This document shows positions 35,484 to 44,118 of a DNA stretch of 64,000 nucleotides, piece by piece. The translations under genes were made by a program, and so were the position numbers. The DNA is from Lichenicola cladoniae. Lineage in GTDB: Bacteria; Pseudomonadota; Alphaproteobacteria; Acetobacterales; Acetobacteraceae. Under the pieces are notes generated by a model, which ran no database searches, was not told the origin of the DNA, and was given only the letters and a program-made list of their open reading frames with translations. Numbering within the stretch: position 1 is the first letter of the stretch; each line of letters starts with the position of its first letter. The DNA is taken from positions 1,305,501 to 1,369,500 of the forward strand of contig NZ_CP053708.1 of the NCBI RefSeq assembly GCF_013201075.1. The letters run 5' to 3'.

Positions 35484-36611
35484 TTAATGAATTGACATCG
35501 TTGATGTCCCTGCGGAACTTTTTCCGATATCGCGAAGACCGGGATCGATCTGTAATAACGGGATCTGGCCGAGGCTCAGCAGGCCGTCTCGCAACGTGAG
35601 TGGCAGGTGCACGCGCGGTCCCTGCTGCGGAGCCGCCACCAGTCCGATCACCGCGCGCAGCGTCGTGCTGGTGCCGGGTCCGATCAGGCCGGTTTCGCCC
35701 ATCTGCCGGAGTGCCGGGTCGGGACGGGTCAGCACGAGGTCGAAGGTGCCGTTGGTCCGGCCCTCGGCATCGAGTGTCGCGTCGCCCGCCACCGCGGCGG
35801 CACTGTCGCCCCAGTCGAGGCTGGCCTCGGCGAGATGCAGGTTGCCGCGGGTGGGTTGTCCGGTAGCCGCCTGGCCGCTGAGCACCATCCTCAGGGTCGC
35901 CCGCTGTACCACCCGGCCGCTTGCGCGCAGGCGTGCCGGCAAGGCGACATCGCGCAGGTCCACCGAGACCGAGACGTAGGCATCATGTCCGGCGGTGTCC
36001 GCAAGGCCATCGGGCGCCGGGGTTCTAGGCTGCCATTCCAGACGGCCCGTCGCATGAGCCAGCTGGGCGATGTCGTCCGGACCGGCGCCGGGAGAGGCGA
36101 CGTGCAGCGCCTCCGCATCCAGCAGGTAGTGGGCCACCTCACGCGGCCCGGCATCCGGCGGCACATGCAGGGCGATCCGGGCGCCCCAGAAGCGCAGCTT
36201 GATCGGCACGTCGCCGCCCCGTCCCACGGAGAGGTTCTGGGTGCCCCCGGCCAGGATCGTAAGACGATGCGGATGCAGCGGCGAGAGGCTCAGGGTCGCC
36301 CGCTCACCCGACCAGGCCAGGCCGCCCAACGCCTGTGGATCGGCCGCCCGCAGCGCCGGACGGATCAGGGTGAGGGTAGCCGAGAGTGGCCAGCCGCCGC
36401 GCTCCCCGGCATCGGCGCCGAAGTGCCAGCCGGACGTGCGCGCGCTGGTGGAAAACCGGTCCAGCCGCTGGTCGAGCAGGTGCTCGAGCCTGAACCACAT
36501 GAGCGTGTCGAGACCGACCAGCGTGCTGCCCAGCGCCAGCGCGGCCGCGAGGACGATACGCAGCCGGCGGGTCGGGCGGTGGTGGGGGAGAGGTTGCATC
36601 GCAATGTTCAT
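35484..36611 (-). CDS. DUF2125 domain protein
   Basis: A 375-residue DUF2125 protein. One N-terminal membrane helix (LRIVLAAALALGSTLVGLDTLMWF) precedes a long periplasmic beta-rich region beginning SGWHFGADAGERGGWPLSATLTL, the family hallmark. Function is unknown; the family is essentially alphaproteobacterial. A GGGAGG eight bases upstream sets the start at 36611. It is separated from plsC by 301 bases on the same strand. Confidence 0.87.
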   Translation of the reverse strand: MNIAMQPLPHHRPTRRLRIVLAAALALGSTLVGLDTLMWFRLEHLLDQRLDRFSTSARTSGWHFGADAGERGGWPLSATLTLIRPALRAADPQALGGLAWSGERATLSLSPLHPHRLTILAGGTQNLSVGRGGDVPIKLRFWGARIALHVPPDAGPREVAHYLLDAEALHVASPGAGPDDIAQLAHATGRLEWQPRTPAPDGLADTAGHDAYVSVSVDLRDVALPARLRASGRVVQRATLRMVLSGQAATGQPTRGNLHLAEASLDWGDSAAAVAGDATLDAEGRTNGTFDLVLTRPDPALRQMGETGLIGPGTSTTLRAVIGLVAAPQQGPRVHLPLTLRDGLLSLGQIPLLQIDPGLRDIGKSSAGTSTMSIH

Positions 36612-36912
36612 AGTTCACCTCCCGACCGCTGGCGAAGTCATTGAACAGGTGAGGCTCAACGACGTATTTTCAGTCGATTGCAAGAGGTATTGCACAGATT
36701 TGTCCACAGGCCCGATCGTAACGGGCTCGGATCAAACCCAGCCATGTCAACAGCTTGGCTCTACCGGTTGTCACCGGGCCGTCATCAACCGGGTGGTCGC
36801 CAATCTTGCAGTGCACAGCACAGGGTATCGGCAAGACCGTCTCATAATGCGAGACGCCGGAGCGGTTTCCGGGCAGTCTGACCGAACCCTGGGGCCGGCA
36901 AAACACGATGCC
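36612..36912. other. Gene-free 301-base stretch with DnaA-box-like sequence
   Basis: No supportable gene lies between plsC (ending at 36913) and the DUF2125 gene. The only notable element is TTGTCCACA at 36700-36708, one mismatch from the DnaA consensus TTATCCACA. A perfect TTATCCACA lies at 36957-36965, just inside the 3' end of plsC. No other clear repeats were seen; it presumably holds the DUF2125 promoter. Confidence 0.45.
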
Positions 36913-37689
36913 TCAGCCCGACTCATCCCCACGCCCGGAAAAGCTTCCCACAAGGTTATCCACAGGCTGATCACCCGTGCGGTGTGCCTTTGCGATCACC
37001 CAGCCGCGACGGATTTCCGCCAGCAGCGGGCCCCGCCGCAACCCGACCGGAATGGCGGGCGCAATATCGATGTGGATGGTGCCGGGACGCTTGACGAAGG
37101 CGCGATGGGACCAGCAGTCCCCCGAGTCGGTGGCAACCGGCAGCACCTGCAGCCGCGCGTGGCTGGCCAGGGCGGCGACGCCCGGCTGCAGCGGCACCGT
37201 CTCGTCCGCGAGCACGCGGGTGCCCTCGGGGAAGATCACGATCTGCCTTCCATCGGCGCAGGCCTGGTCGGTTGCCCGCATCAGCTCGCGGAGGGCAGGG
37301 GCGCCTCCCTTGCGCTCGATCGGGATCATTCCGGCCAGCAGCAGCATCGGCCCGAGCAGCGGGATGCGGGTGAGCTCGCTCTTCATCACGTAGGCCGGCC
37401 GCGGGACCATGTTCATCCAGACCAGTGCGTCGAACGCCGACTGGTGCTGGGATGCGATCAAGATCGGACCGGAGGCAGGCAGGTGTTCCAGGCCGCTGAC
37501 GACGGTGCGGATGCCGCAGATATGGCGCAGCCCGGCCAACGACAGGCGCGCCCAGCACCGCGCATAGGCGAGCGCATGCCGGCGGGCGAACAGCCTGATC
37601 CAGAGCGCGGCCAGCCCCATGGCCAGGGTCAGCAACACGAAATAGAGGTTGAACAAGGCGGCGCGCAGGACTGCGATGGGGAGGCTCAT
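36913..37689 (-). CDS. plsC: 1-acyl-sn-glycerol-3-phosphate acyltransferase
   Basis: A 258-residue PlsC that acylates lysophosphatidic acid to phosphatidic acid. Two hydrophobic segments (residues 5-35) anchor it. The catalytic H-x4-D is H82 and D87 (SQHQSAFDALVW), and the phosphate-binding block is IVIFPEGTR. It is the last gene of the FtsE-FtsX-YdcF-PlsC run and starts a few bases after the ydcF-like stop (37694). The extreme C-terminus contains a DnaA-box-like TTATCCACA at the DNA level. Confidence 0.93.
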   Translation of the reverse strand: MSLPIAVLRAALFNLYFVLLTLAMGLAALWIRLFARRHALAYARCWARLSLAGLRHICGIRTVVSGLEHLPASGPILIASQHQSAFDALVWMNMVPRPAYVMKSELTRIPLLGPMLLLAGMIPIERKGGAPALRELMRATDQACADGRQIVIFPEGTRVLADETVPLQPGVAALASHARLQVLPVATDSGDCWSHRAFVKRPGTIHIDIAPAIPVGLRRGPLLAEIRRGWVIAKAHRTGDQPVDNLVGSFSGRGDESG

Positions 37690-37693
37690 GCAG

Positions 37694-38341
37694 TCACGCG
37701 GTCTCCCGCAGATGCGCCGAACCGGTCAAGCCCACCTCGACCGCCAGCCACTTGGTATATTCCTCGGCGAGCAGACGGAGCGTGCCGAGGCGCCAACGGC
37801 CCAAGCCTGCCCGGACCAGTGCCGGCGGCTGCACCGGGTCGGGATACAGCGTCGTGTCGGGCAAGGCCGTGCCGATCTCGGCGAGTGCCCGGCGCATGTG
37901 ATAGCCCGCCGTCACCACGATTAGCGAATGCAGCCCGTTGGCGCGCGCCCAGGACGCGGTCTCGATGGCGTTGCCGACCGTCGAGGTGGCGCTGTGACCG
38001 AGCGCGATGCGGTCCGACAGGCCGGGTGCCAGGGTGCGGCCGGCCGCATGCGCGATCTGCTGCAGCGACAGGTATTCGGAGACACCGGAGATCAGCATGA
38101 GCTGGGCCCGGTTCTGCTGCAGCAGGTCGAGCGCCGCCTCTATACGGCCTGCGCCGCCGGTCAGCACGACGATCCCATCGGCTTCCGGCACCGGTGGCGC
38201 CGGCCGGGTTGCGGTGTAGGCAAACCAGGCGAACCCGCAGCACCAGGCGATCGCCAGCACCAGCGCCAGCAGCGACAACGGTCCGAGGAGCCGGCGGGTG
38301 CCCGGGTGGCGGATGCCCGGCCGGCGCGATCGTGCGGTCAT
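37694..38341 (-). CDS. DUF218 (YdcF/ElyC-like) membrane-anchored protein
   Basis: A 215-residue protein with an N-terminal membrane helix (LLALVLAIAWCCGFAWFAY) and a DUF218 domain: ADGIVVLTGGAGRIEAALDLL, LMLISGVSE, STVGNAIETASWA and LIVVTAGYHMRRA. Family members such as ElyC and SanA affect the envelope and undecaprenyl-linked processes. The ATG overlaps the ftsX stop as ATGA. The much longer frame reaching 39154 is only the antisense-like extension through ftsX and is not coding. Confidence 0.9.
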   Translation of the reverse strand: MTARSRRPGIRHPGTRRLLGPLSLLALVLAIAWCCGFAWFAYTATRPAPPVPEADGIVVLTGGAGRIEAALDLLQQNRAQLMLISGVSEYLSLQQIAHAAGRTLAPGLSDRIALGHSATSTVGNAIETASWARANGLHSLIVVTAGYHMRRALAEIGTALPDTTLYPDPVQPPALVRAGLGRWRLGTLRLLAEEYTKWLAVEVGLTGSAHLRETA

Positions 38342-39318
38342 GGCAGCCGCCGGAGCCAGGTGCGGACTGTCGCCTGCGCCGTGCTCCAGCCGATCACCGC
38401 GGCCACGATCGGCAGCAGCGGAAGCGCGATCCAGAGCGGTAGCGGCACCCGGCCCAGCGAGTCCGCCAGGGGTGCCAGCATGGCCGGCAGCAGGTCGTCG
38501 AGCATCGATGGCGGGATCGGCAGGGCGCTCGCTCCGGGAGGAGCGGCAAACGGCGCGGCCAGGCGGCAGAGGGTCAGCAGCAACGGCACCGACAGCACCG
38601 TGCCGATCGCCCCGCCGGTCATTGCCAGCCGCGTGGTCCGGTTGGCGAAGCGCCCGGCGATGTAGCTGTCGGTGGCACCGAGCCCGTGCACGATCTCGAT
38701 CGCCTGGCGCCGGGCGGCAAGACCGGCGCGGGTCGCCACGGCCACCACCGCGACCGCTACCCCCGCCACCACGAGCAGCGCCAGGCCGGCGCAGGCCTGC
38801 AGGCTTGTGGTCAGCACCACCAGCCGGTCGCTCCAGACGCCGTTGCGCTCCAGCAGCGTGCCCGGCGCGGCCCTGGTGAGCCGGTCGGCAAGGTCCACCG
38901 GTGCATCCTGTCCGGCCCGGAGCCGAAGCTCCACCACCGACGGCAGCGGCAAGGCGATGGTTCCGGTATCGCCCAGCCAGGGCGCCAGCAGCTTGCCCAG
39001 CGCCGCCCGATCGACACGATGCACGCTGACGAACGCGGGCTCGGCCGTCAGCAGCGCAGTCACGGCGTCCGCACGCGTGCTCCCGGCCAGCACCGCCGGT
39101 TCGTCCCCATCCGGCACCTGCACGGTGAGGATGGACGCAGCACCCGATCCCCATCGGCTGGCCAGGAGCGATGCCCCGACCGCGCCCGACAAGGCCAGCG
39201 CCGCCAGGAAGGTCATCGCCGCGACCAGGGCCGGCAGCAACCGGTCCGACAGGGCACGCCGCAGTGCCAGCCCATCGGAACGACGCCTGGCGATCTTGCG
39301 GGCCGCCGCCCTAGCCAT
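38338..39318 (-). CDS. ftsX: Cell-division protein FtsX
   Basis: A 326-residue FtsX permease-type subunit that couples FtsE to periplasmic cell-wall hydrolase activation at the septum. An N-terminal membrane helix (LVAAMTFLAALALSGAV) is followed by a large periplasmic domain and three C-terminal helices. IEIVHGLGATDSYIAGRFANR is the conserved cytoplasmic loop that contacts FtsE. Start overlaps the ftsE stop. Confidence 0.92.
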   Translation of the reverse strand: MARAAARKIARRRSDGLALRRALSDRLLPALVAAMTFLAALALSGAVGASLLASRWGSGAASILTVQVPDGDEPAVLAGSTRADAVTALLTAEPAFVSVHRVDRAALGKLLAPWLGDTGTIALPLPSVVELRLRAGQDAPVDLADRLTRAAPGTLLERNGVWSDRLVVLTTSLQACAGLALLVVAGVAVAVVAVATRAGLAARRQAIEIVHGLGATDSYIAGRFANRTTRLAMTGGAIGTVLSVPLLLTLCRLAAPFAAPPGASALPIPPSMLDDLLPAMLAPLADSLGRVPLPLWIALPLLPIVAAVIGWSTAQATVRTWLRRLP

Positions 39319-39979
39319 CGGTCAACAGCGTGCCGCGCTCGAGCCGGATGGCGGCTGCCGGGAAGCGGCGGGTCAGGCCTTCGTTGTGGGTCGCGACCAG
39401 CACCGTCGATCCCATCTGGTTGAGCTCGAGGAACAGCTGCATCAGCCGCACCGCCTGCGGCTCGTCCAGCGCACCGGTCGGTTCGTCCGCCAGCAGCAGC
39501 GGCGGCCGATGCACCACCGCGCGCGCCACCGCGACCCGCTGCTGCTCGCCGCCGGATAGTTGCGGCGGCCGCGCCTGCAGCTTCCGGCCGAGCCCCACCC
39601 AGCGCAGCATCTCGGTGACCTCGAGCTCGATCCGGTCCTCCGGCATCCCGTCGAGCCTGAGCCGCAGGGCCACGTTGTCGAACACGCTGAGTTCGGGCAG
39701 CAGGCGCAGGTCCTGGAACACGGTGCCGGTCCGGCGGCGCAGCTTCGCCAGTGCCGACCGGCGGGCGCGGGGCACGGCGACACCGAACAATTCCATCGTG
39801 CCGGTGGTTGGGCGGACGCTCAGGTTCAGCAGGCGCAGCAGGCTGGACTTGCCGGCGCCCGACGAGCCCAGGACCCACCGGAAGGCCCCCGCCGGGATGT
39901 CGAAGCTGATCGAGCGCAGCACGTCGACGCCGCTGCTGCCACGTTCGCTGCGCAAACCGACCTCGCGGAGATGGATCAT
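39311..39979 (-). CDS. ftsE: Cell-division ATP-binding protein FtsE
   Basis: A 222-residue ABC ATPase. Walker A is GSSGAGKSS (residues 38-46), the Q-loop is TVFQDLRLL, the signature is LSGGEQQR and Walker B is LLLADEPTG, with the H-loop in VATHNEGL. Partner of FtsX in septal peptidoglycan remodelling. Start at 39979 gives MIHLREVGLR; a longer open frame to 40078 has no better start. The divergent gene is a zinc-ribbon protein; this order is common in alphaproteobacteria. Confidence 0.94.
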   Translation of the reverse strand: MIHLREVGLRSERGSSGVDVLRSISFDIPAGAFRWVLGSSGAGKSSLLRLLNLSVRPTTGTMELFGVAVPRARRSALAKLRRRTGTVFQDLRLLPELSVFDNVALRLRLDGMPEDRIELEVTEMLRWVGLGRKLQARPPQLSGGEQQRVAVARAVVHRPPLLLADEPTGALDEPQAVRLMQLFLELNQMGSTVLVATHNEGLTRRFPAAAIRLERGTLLTDG

Positions 39980-40086
39980 TGCGGCAGGCTCACAGGTGAT
40001 CTGTGTCGGAAGGTTGCATCCATTCAGCAATTCTACAGGAAGTTGTGCGAGGCTGGGTCGTCCAAACAGGATTGTCACGACCGCCT

Positions 40087-40494
40087 ATGAACGTTCTCTG
40101 CCCGTCCTGTGCCGCGCAATACGACGTGCCGCAGTCGCAGATGGCCCGTCCGCGCCTGCTGCGCTGCGCCCGCTGCAGCACCGAATGGCGGGTGCCCCCG
40201 GCTGGCCTGCCGGAGCCTGTCGCGCCAAATCCTGCTGAGGATGCATCGCCGATCGTCGTGCCCTTGTTGCCGCCGATCATGGATGCGGGTGCGATGCTGC
40301 CGCTGGTTGCCGCGCAGGCGAAGCCGGCCGGAGCCCGTCGCGGTGCGGTGCTCTGGATCGTGCTGTGGCTGCTGAGCCTGATGGTCATCGTGGCCGGCCT
40401 CTACGCCGTCTGGCATTGGCGCGGGGCGATCGGCCATCGCTGGCCTCCCTCGCTGCGCCTGCTGCGAATGCTGCCGGAAGTGGCTCGTCCGTGA
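40087..40494 (+). CDS. MJ0042-type zinc-ribbon membrane protein
   Basis: A 135-residue protein. The N-terminal MJ0042 zinc finger uses C5, C8, C27 and C30 (CPSCAAQYDVP, LLRCARCSTEW). A low-complexity linker and a single membrane helix (about 85-108, AVLWIVLWLLSLMVIVAGLY) follow. Function unknown, but it is regularly found divergent from ftsE. The gap of 107 bases holds a perfect CACAG-N5-CTGTG repeat (39991-40005) of unknown meaning. Confidence 0.85.
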   Translation: MNVLCPSCAAQYDVPQSQMARPRLLRCARCSTEWRVPPAGLPEPVAPNPAEDASPIVVPLLPPIMDAGAMLPLVAAQAKPAGARRGAVLWIVLWLLSLMVIVAGLYAVWHWRGAIGHRWPPSLRLLRMLPEVARP

Positions 40495-40505
40495 TCCCGG
40501 CCCGC

Positions 40506-40937
40506 CTACATCTCCCGTGCGGCAAGCGCCGACAGGGTGGCGCCGATCGCCGCGATCGCCATCAGCAGCAGCCCGCCCGTGATCAGGCCGCCCGCGGTGA
40601 TCCAGTGGGTGCCGATATGCACGCTAGCCGGGATCGTGCCGGAAATGGTGTTCAGGATGTCATGCGCCTGTGAGTCGGTGGCACCCGGTCCGGCCGTCTG
40701 CGTGGTGATGGCGCCGACGATGCGCGGCAGTGCCCACCAGCCCACGCCGGCGACCAGCAGCAGCGGCGCCAGCAGTTCGGCAAGCTGCTGCAGGAAGTAG
40801 AACACGAAGTGCAGCACGCTCCATATGCCGATCCGCAGGAACATCACCGCCGAGCGGCGACGCGCGATAACCCGGCTGCGACTCCGACCATCGGGTGGCT
40901 GGCCGGCAAGGGGCTCCGTCCGGGTAGTGCCGTCCAT
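40506..40937 (-). CDS. Hypothetical membrane protein
   Basis: A 143-residue protein with an Arg-rich N-terminus, hydrophobic segments around FLQQLAELLAPLLLVAGVGWW and WITAGGLITGGLLLMAIAAI, and no recognised family. GGGGAGA seven bases before ATG 40937 favours this start over ATG 40943. It converges with the zinc-ribbon gene, 11 bases apart. Confidence 0.6.
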   Translation of the reverse strand: MDGTTRTEPLAGQPPDGRSRSRVIARRRSAVMFLRIGIWSVLHFVFYFLQQLAELLAPLLLVAGVGWWALPRIVGAITTQTAGPGATDSQAHDILNTISGTIPASVHIGTHWITAGGLITGGLLLMAIAAIGATLSALAAREM

Positions 40938-41042
40938 CTTCATTCTCCCCTGGCGTCCTGGGTCCCGGCATCGACAGTGAGGATACAGGTCATACTGATG
41001 CTGCTCTAGACCGAGCCGACAGCCGGCAGCAACATGTGCCAA

Positions 41043-41077
41043 CGCCGCCGGAGCCCGTAAGGCTGCGTTCGGCGGCG
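41043..41077 (-). terminator. Hairpin after the MFS gene
   Basis: CGCCGCCG (41043-41050) and CGGCGGCG (41070-41077) pair, with an inner AGCC/GGCT stem, six bases past the stop of the minus-strand MFS gene. It has no clear T-run. Confidence 0.45.
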
Positions 41078-41082
41078 CAACT

Positions 41083-42321
41083 TCATTTCGGCCCTGGCGC
41101 GTCCTCCGGCTCGGGGAGCGACAGGACAGCCAGCAAACCGCCGAGGCACACGACCGCCGAGAGCAGGAACGGCGCGCCCGGAAAATGGATCGGACCGCCG
41201 CCTTGTGTCGCCCATTCGAAGACGAAGCCGGTGGTGACCGGGCCGGCGACCATGCTCAGCCCCTGTAGCGAGGACAGGCCACCCTGGGTCTCGCCCTGCC
41301 GCTGCGGACCCGCCGCGATCGAGAGCATCGACTGGATCGACGGGCCGGACAGCGCCGCGACCGCGAGCACCAGGATGCCGGTCAGCATGATCCACCCCCG
41401 GACCGCGAAGGCGTAGGCGACATAGCCGGCGACGGCGAACAGGTAGCCGACGATGGCGGTCCGGCGCGCGCCGTAGCGCCGGTTGATCCGGCTGACCAGG
41501 ACGCCCTGCACCAGTGCCTGGGTAATGCCGCCCATCGCCAGCACCATGCCGTTCTCGGCGATGTTCCATCCGAACCGCATCTGGTTGGACAGGATGAAGC
41601 TGCTCTGTTGCGCGCCGATCGCGACCCAGCTGCAGCACCAGGCAAAGCCAAGGCGGCGCGTCCAGCCATTCGTGTTGAACAGCGCGAGCGAGCCGACCGG
41701 ATTGGCGCGGCGCCACGAGAACGGCCGCCGGCGCTCGGGCGGCAGGCTCTCCGGCAGTACCAGCAGGCCGTATGCGACGTTGCAGGCGATCAGCGCGGCC
41801 GACACCAGGAATGGCAGCCTGATCCAGTAGCTGCCGAGCCAGCCGCCGAGGGCGGGGCCGGCGACGAACCCCAGTCCGAACATCGCGCCGACCAGTCCGA
41901 ACGCGCGCGCCCGGCCCTCGGGTGGCGTGACGTCGGCCACGTAGGCGGTGGCGGCGCTGACATTGCCCGCCAGCGCTCCGGCGACGACGCGCAGGGCCAG
42001 TAACCACCCAAGGTTCGGGACCCACACCCAGAGCAGCGAGTTGGCCCCGAGGGCGGCCATCGAGACCAGCAGCACCGGGCGTCGGCCGAACCGGTCGCTC
42101 AGGCCGCCGGCGATCGGCGCGCACAGGAACTGCATCCCGGCGAACACAGCGAAGATGATGCCGAGCCACATCGAGGTCTGCGAATGCGGCAGGTGCCCGA
42201 TCTGCATCACCAGGTCCGGCACCACCGGGATGATGATGCCGAAACTCAGCGCGTCGAGCGCGATGGTCGCGAGAATGAAACCGGTCGAGGCCGAGCCGGT
42301 CGAAGCCGAGGGGAAGCGCAT
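41083..42321 (-). CDS. MFS transporter, TetA-like drug/H+ antiporter type
   Basis: A 412-residue twelve-helix major-facilitator protein. The A-motif GGLSDRFGRRPVLL lies between helices 2 and 3, and SFGIIIPVVPDLV in helix 1 and GPALGGWLG in helix 5 are typical of the DHA1/TetA group. It would export a drug or metabolite against protons; the substrate cannot be told. ATG 42321 is used; the open frame continues to a TTG at 42372. No regulator is adjacent. Confidence 0.9.
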   Translation of the reverse strand: MRFPSASTGSASTGFILATIALDALSFGIIIPVVPDLVMQIGHLPHSQTSMWLGIIFAVFAGMQFLCAPIAGGLSDRFGRRPVLLVSMAALGANSLLWVWVPNLGWLLALRVVAGALAGNVSAATAYVADVTPPEGRARAFGLVGAMFGLGFVAGPALGGWLGSYWIRLPFLVSAALIACNVAYGLLVLPESLPPERRRPFSWRRANPVGSLALFNTNGWTRRLGFAWCCSWVAIGAQQSSFILSNQMRFGWNIAENGMVLAMGGITQALVQGVLVSRINRRYGARRTAIVGYLFAVAGYVAYAFAVRGWIMLTGILVLAVAALSGPSIQSMLSIAAGPQRQGETQGGLSSLQGLSMVAGPVTTGFVFEWATQGGGPIHFPGAPFLLSAVVCLGGLLAVLSLPEPEDAPGPK

Positions 42322-42437
42322 TAAACACCGGAGCCAGCCGCGTCGTCCGGCGTCAAGCGTCCAGGGGGTCAAATCCGGAGAATGACGGTTCCGGCAGGCA
42401 TGGTGGCTCCAAGCGGGATCGATCGTGCGCCGGGCGG

Positions 42438-43127
42438 CTACCTGGCGACCGAAAGCTTCGCTACTGGTGCGGTTTCGCTCAGCCTGATGTCGAACCGGGC
42501 GAAGATCTCGTCCCAGCCGCCCTTGCTTCCGGTCCAGTCGGTGATGTCGCCGCAGTTCCTTACGTCGGCGAACAGCGCCTGGCGATCATCGATCGACTGC
42601 GCGCCGTAATTCACGAACAGCACCTTGAACGACGTTTCCGGGAAGCAGTGCCGCAGGGCATCGAGCAGTTCCGCAAACTGGTAATCCGGCACCCCACGGA
42701 TGCAGTAGTCCGGATAGTCCGGCGCCGTATGCAGGATTTCCCGCCAGCTCCTGACGAACAGGATGGAACGCCCGGGACGGCATGCGTCCTGGAGGCGTTC
42801 GATCCTGCGCGCGTACTTTGCCTTCACGTCCGCGAACACGCCGGCGATGTCGTCGATCATGACCAGGGCTTCCGCATCCCTGGGGAAATCGTGCTGGTAG
42901 ACGATACCGCGCTTGGCGCACTGGATCGCGTGACGGGTGCCGTTCCAGAGGGTGAGCCGGTCGAGGCGAATGAAGTCCCGGAAATTATCGTTGCACATCG
43001 ATATCAATGCGTCGAACGGCACGATCAGCCAATCCATCGGCATGGATTTTTCGATCTTGAAGTACCGGCGAACATGATGCGCTGCATCACAGTTGCCGCC
43101 GACGCTGATGATCTCATCGAACTGCAT
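42438..43127 (-). CDS. DUF1796 family (putative cysteine peptidase-like) protein
   Basis: A 229-residue protein that opens with DEIISVGGNCDAAHHVRRYF and PMDWLIVPFDALISM, the DUF1796 pattern (I-S-x-G-x-N-C ... P-x-D-W). Later blocks are SILFVRSWREI and VLFVNYG. Some databases list the family as papain-like peptidases, with the Cys in GGNC (residue 12) as nucleophile candidate; activity has not been inferred beyond that. Members often occur with polysaccharide genes, which are not evident here. The start is ATG 43127. Confidence 0.75.
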   Translation of the reverse strand: MQFDEIISVGGNCDAAHHVRRYFKIEKSMPMDWLIVPFDALISMCNDNFRDFIRLDRLTLWNGTRHAIQCAKRGIVYQHDFPRDAEALVMIDDIAGVFADVKAKYARRIERLQDACRPGRSILFVRSWREILHTAPDYPDYCIRGVPDYQFAELLDALRHCFPETSFKVLFVNYGAQSIDDRQALFADVRNCGDITDWTGSKGGWDEIFARFDIRLSETAPVAKLSVAR

Positions 43128-43247
43128 GCGTCCCAATAATCGTTCGTCGTTTCGGAAAGCAAGCCGGATTTAGATCAGCACCGGATTCAAGGATGCGTCG
43201 CCCAGCACCGCCATTGCACGATCGAACGTGTTCATGCATGTTCTGTC

Positions 43248-44099
43248 GTGTTTGCTGCATGGGATGACCCAGTGCCGGATCCGATCCATTCGCTACCCGA
43301 CCAGCGCCAGCAGCATATTCTCGAGCGATTGGCGCGCGATGGCCGCGTGTTGGCGATCGATTTGGCCCGGCAGCTCGGCCTGTCCGAAGACACGATCCGC
43401 CGGGATCTGCGCGAACTCGCAGCGGCGGGATTGTGCCGTCGTGTGTATGGGGGCGCGTTGCCGTGTTCGCCGGCGACCGGTACGCTCATCCAGCGCGAAG
43501 GCGAGCGGCCGGCGCACAAGGCTGCACTCGGGCAGGCCGCCGCCGCGCTGATCGCCACGATCATGCAACGAGGCGACGTCCTGTTCCTGGATGCGGGATC
43601 GACCAACATGGCGATCGCACGCGCCTTGCCACCCGGGCTTGGCATCAGCGTCGTGACCAACGCCCCCCACGTCGCGGCGATACTGGTGAGCACCGAGGAC
43701 ATCGAGTTGGTGATGATCGGCGGACGTATCGATCGCGGCAACGGTGCCGCGCTGGGAGCGAGGGCGTTGCGTGATCTCGATGCGATCCGCTTCGATGTCG
43801 CCATTCTCGGCGCATGCGCGATCGGTGCCGCTTCCGGGCTGGCAGCCTTCGATTTCGAGGATGCCGAGTTCAAGCGTGCCGCCGCGTCCCGATCGGCGTC
43901 CATCGTCGTGGCGGCGGTGACGAACGAGAAGCTCGATACGGCGGCCCCGTTCCGGATCATCCCGGCCGAGCTTGTAACGCACCTCGTGGTCGAGGCCGAT
44001 GCACCGGGCGCGTCGGTGTCTGCGCTGGCGTCGCTCGGCATGCAGGTGCACCGGGCCGGGCCGCCGGACGGCACTTCACGATCGAAGGCATCGCAATGA
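43248..44099 (+). CDS. DeoR-family transcriptional regulator
   Basis: A 283-residue DeoR-type regulator. The N-terminal HTH (RQQHILERLARDGRVLAIDL and LSEDTIRRDLRELAAAGL) is followed by the sugar-phosphate sensor domain with FLDAGSTNMAIA, VVTNAPHVA and VMIGGRIDRG. Such proteins usually repress sugar-catabolic genes and respond to phosphorylated sugars. It starts with GTG 43248. It is followed after 19 bases by an MFS gene that it probably controls. No sugar kinase is nearby. Confidence 0.9.
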   Translation: MFAAWDDPVPDPIHSLPDQRQQHILERLARDGRVLAIDLARQLGLSEDTIRRDLRELAAAGLCRRVYGGALPCSPATGTLIQREGERPAHKAALGQAAAALIATIMQRGDVLFLDAGSTNMAIARALPPGLGISVVTNAPHVAAILVSTEDIELVMIGGRIDRGNGAALGARALRDLDAIRFDVAILGACAIGAASGLAAFDFEDAEFKRAAASRSASIVVAAVTNEKLDTAAPFRIIPAELVTHLVVEADAPGASVSALASLGMQVHRAGPPDGTSRSKASQ

Positions 44100-44118
44100 C
44101 AACCGGACACAGTTTCCC

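Noticed and set aside
36612-36965. Replication origin
   Set aside because: Only two DnaA-like boxes, no AT-rich unwinding region and none of the usual alphaproteobacterial origin neighbours.
37694-39154. A 486-residue protein fusing the YdcF-like domain to an upstream part
   Set aside because: The upstream half is the ftsX region in another frame. The ATGA overlap at 38338-38341 gives a natural start for the YdcF-like gene.
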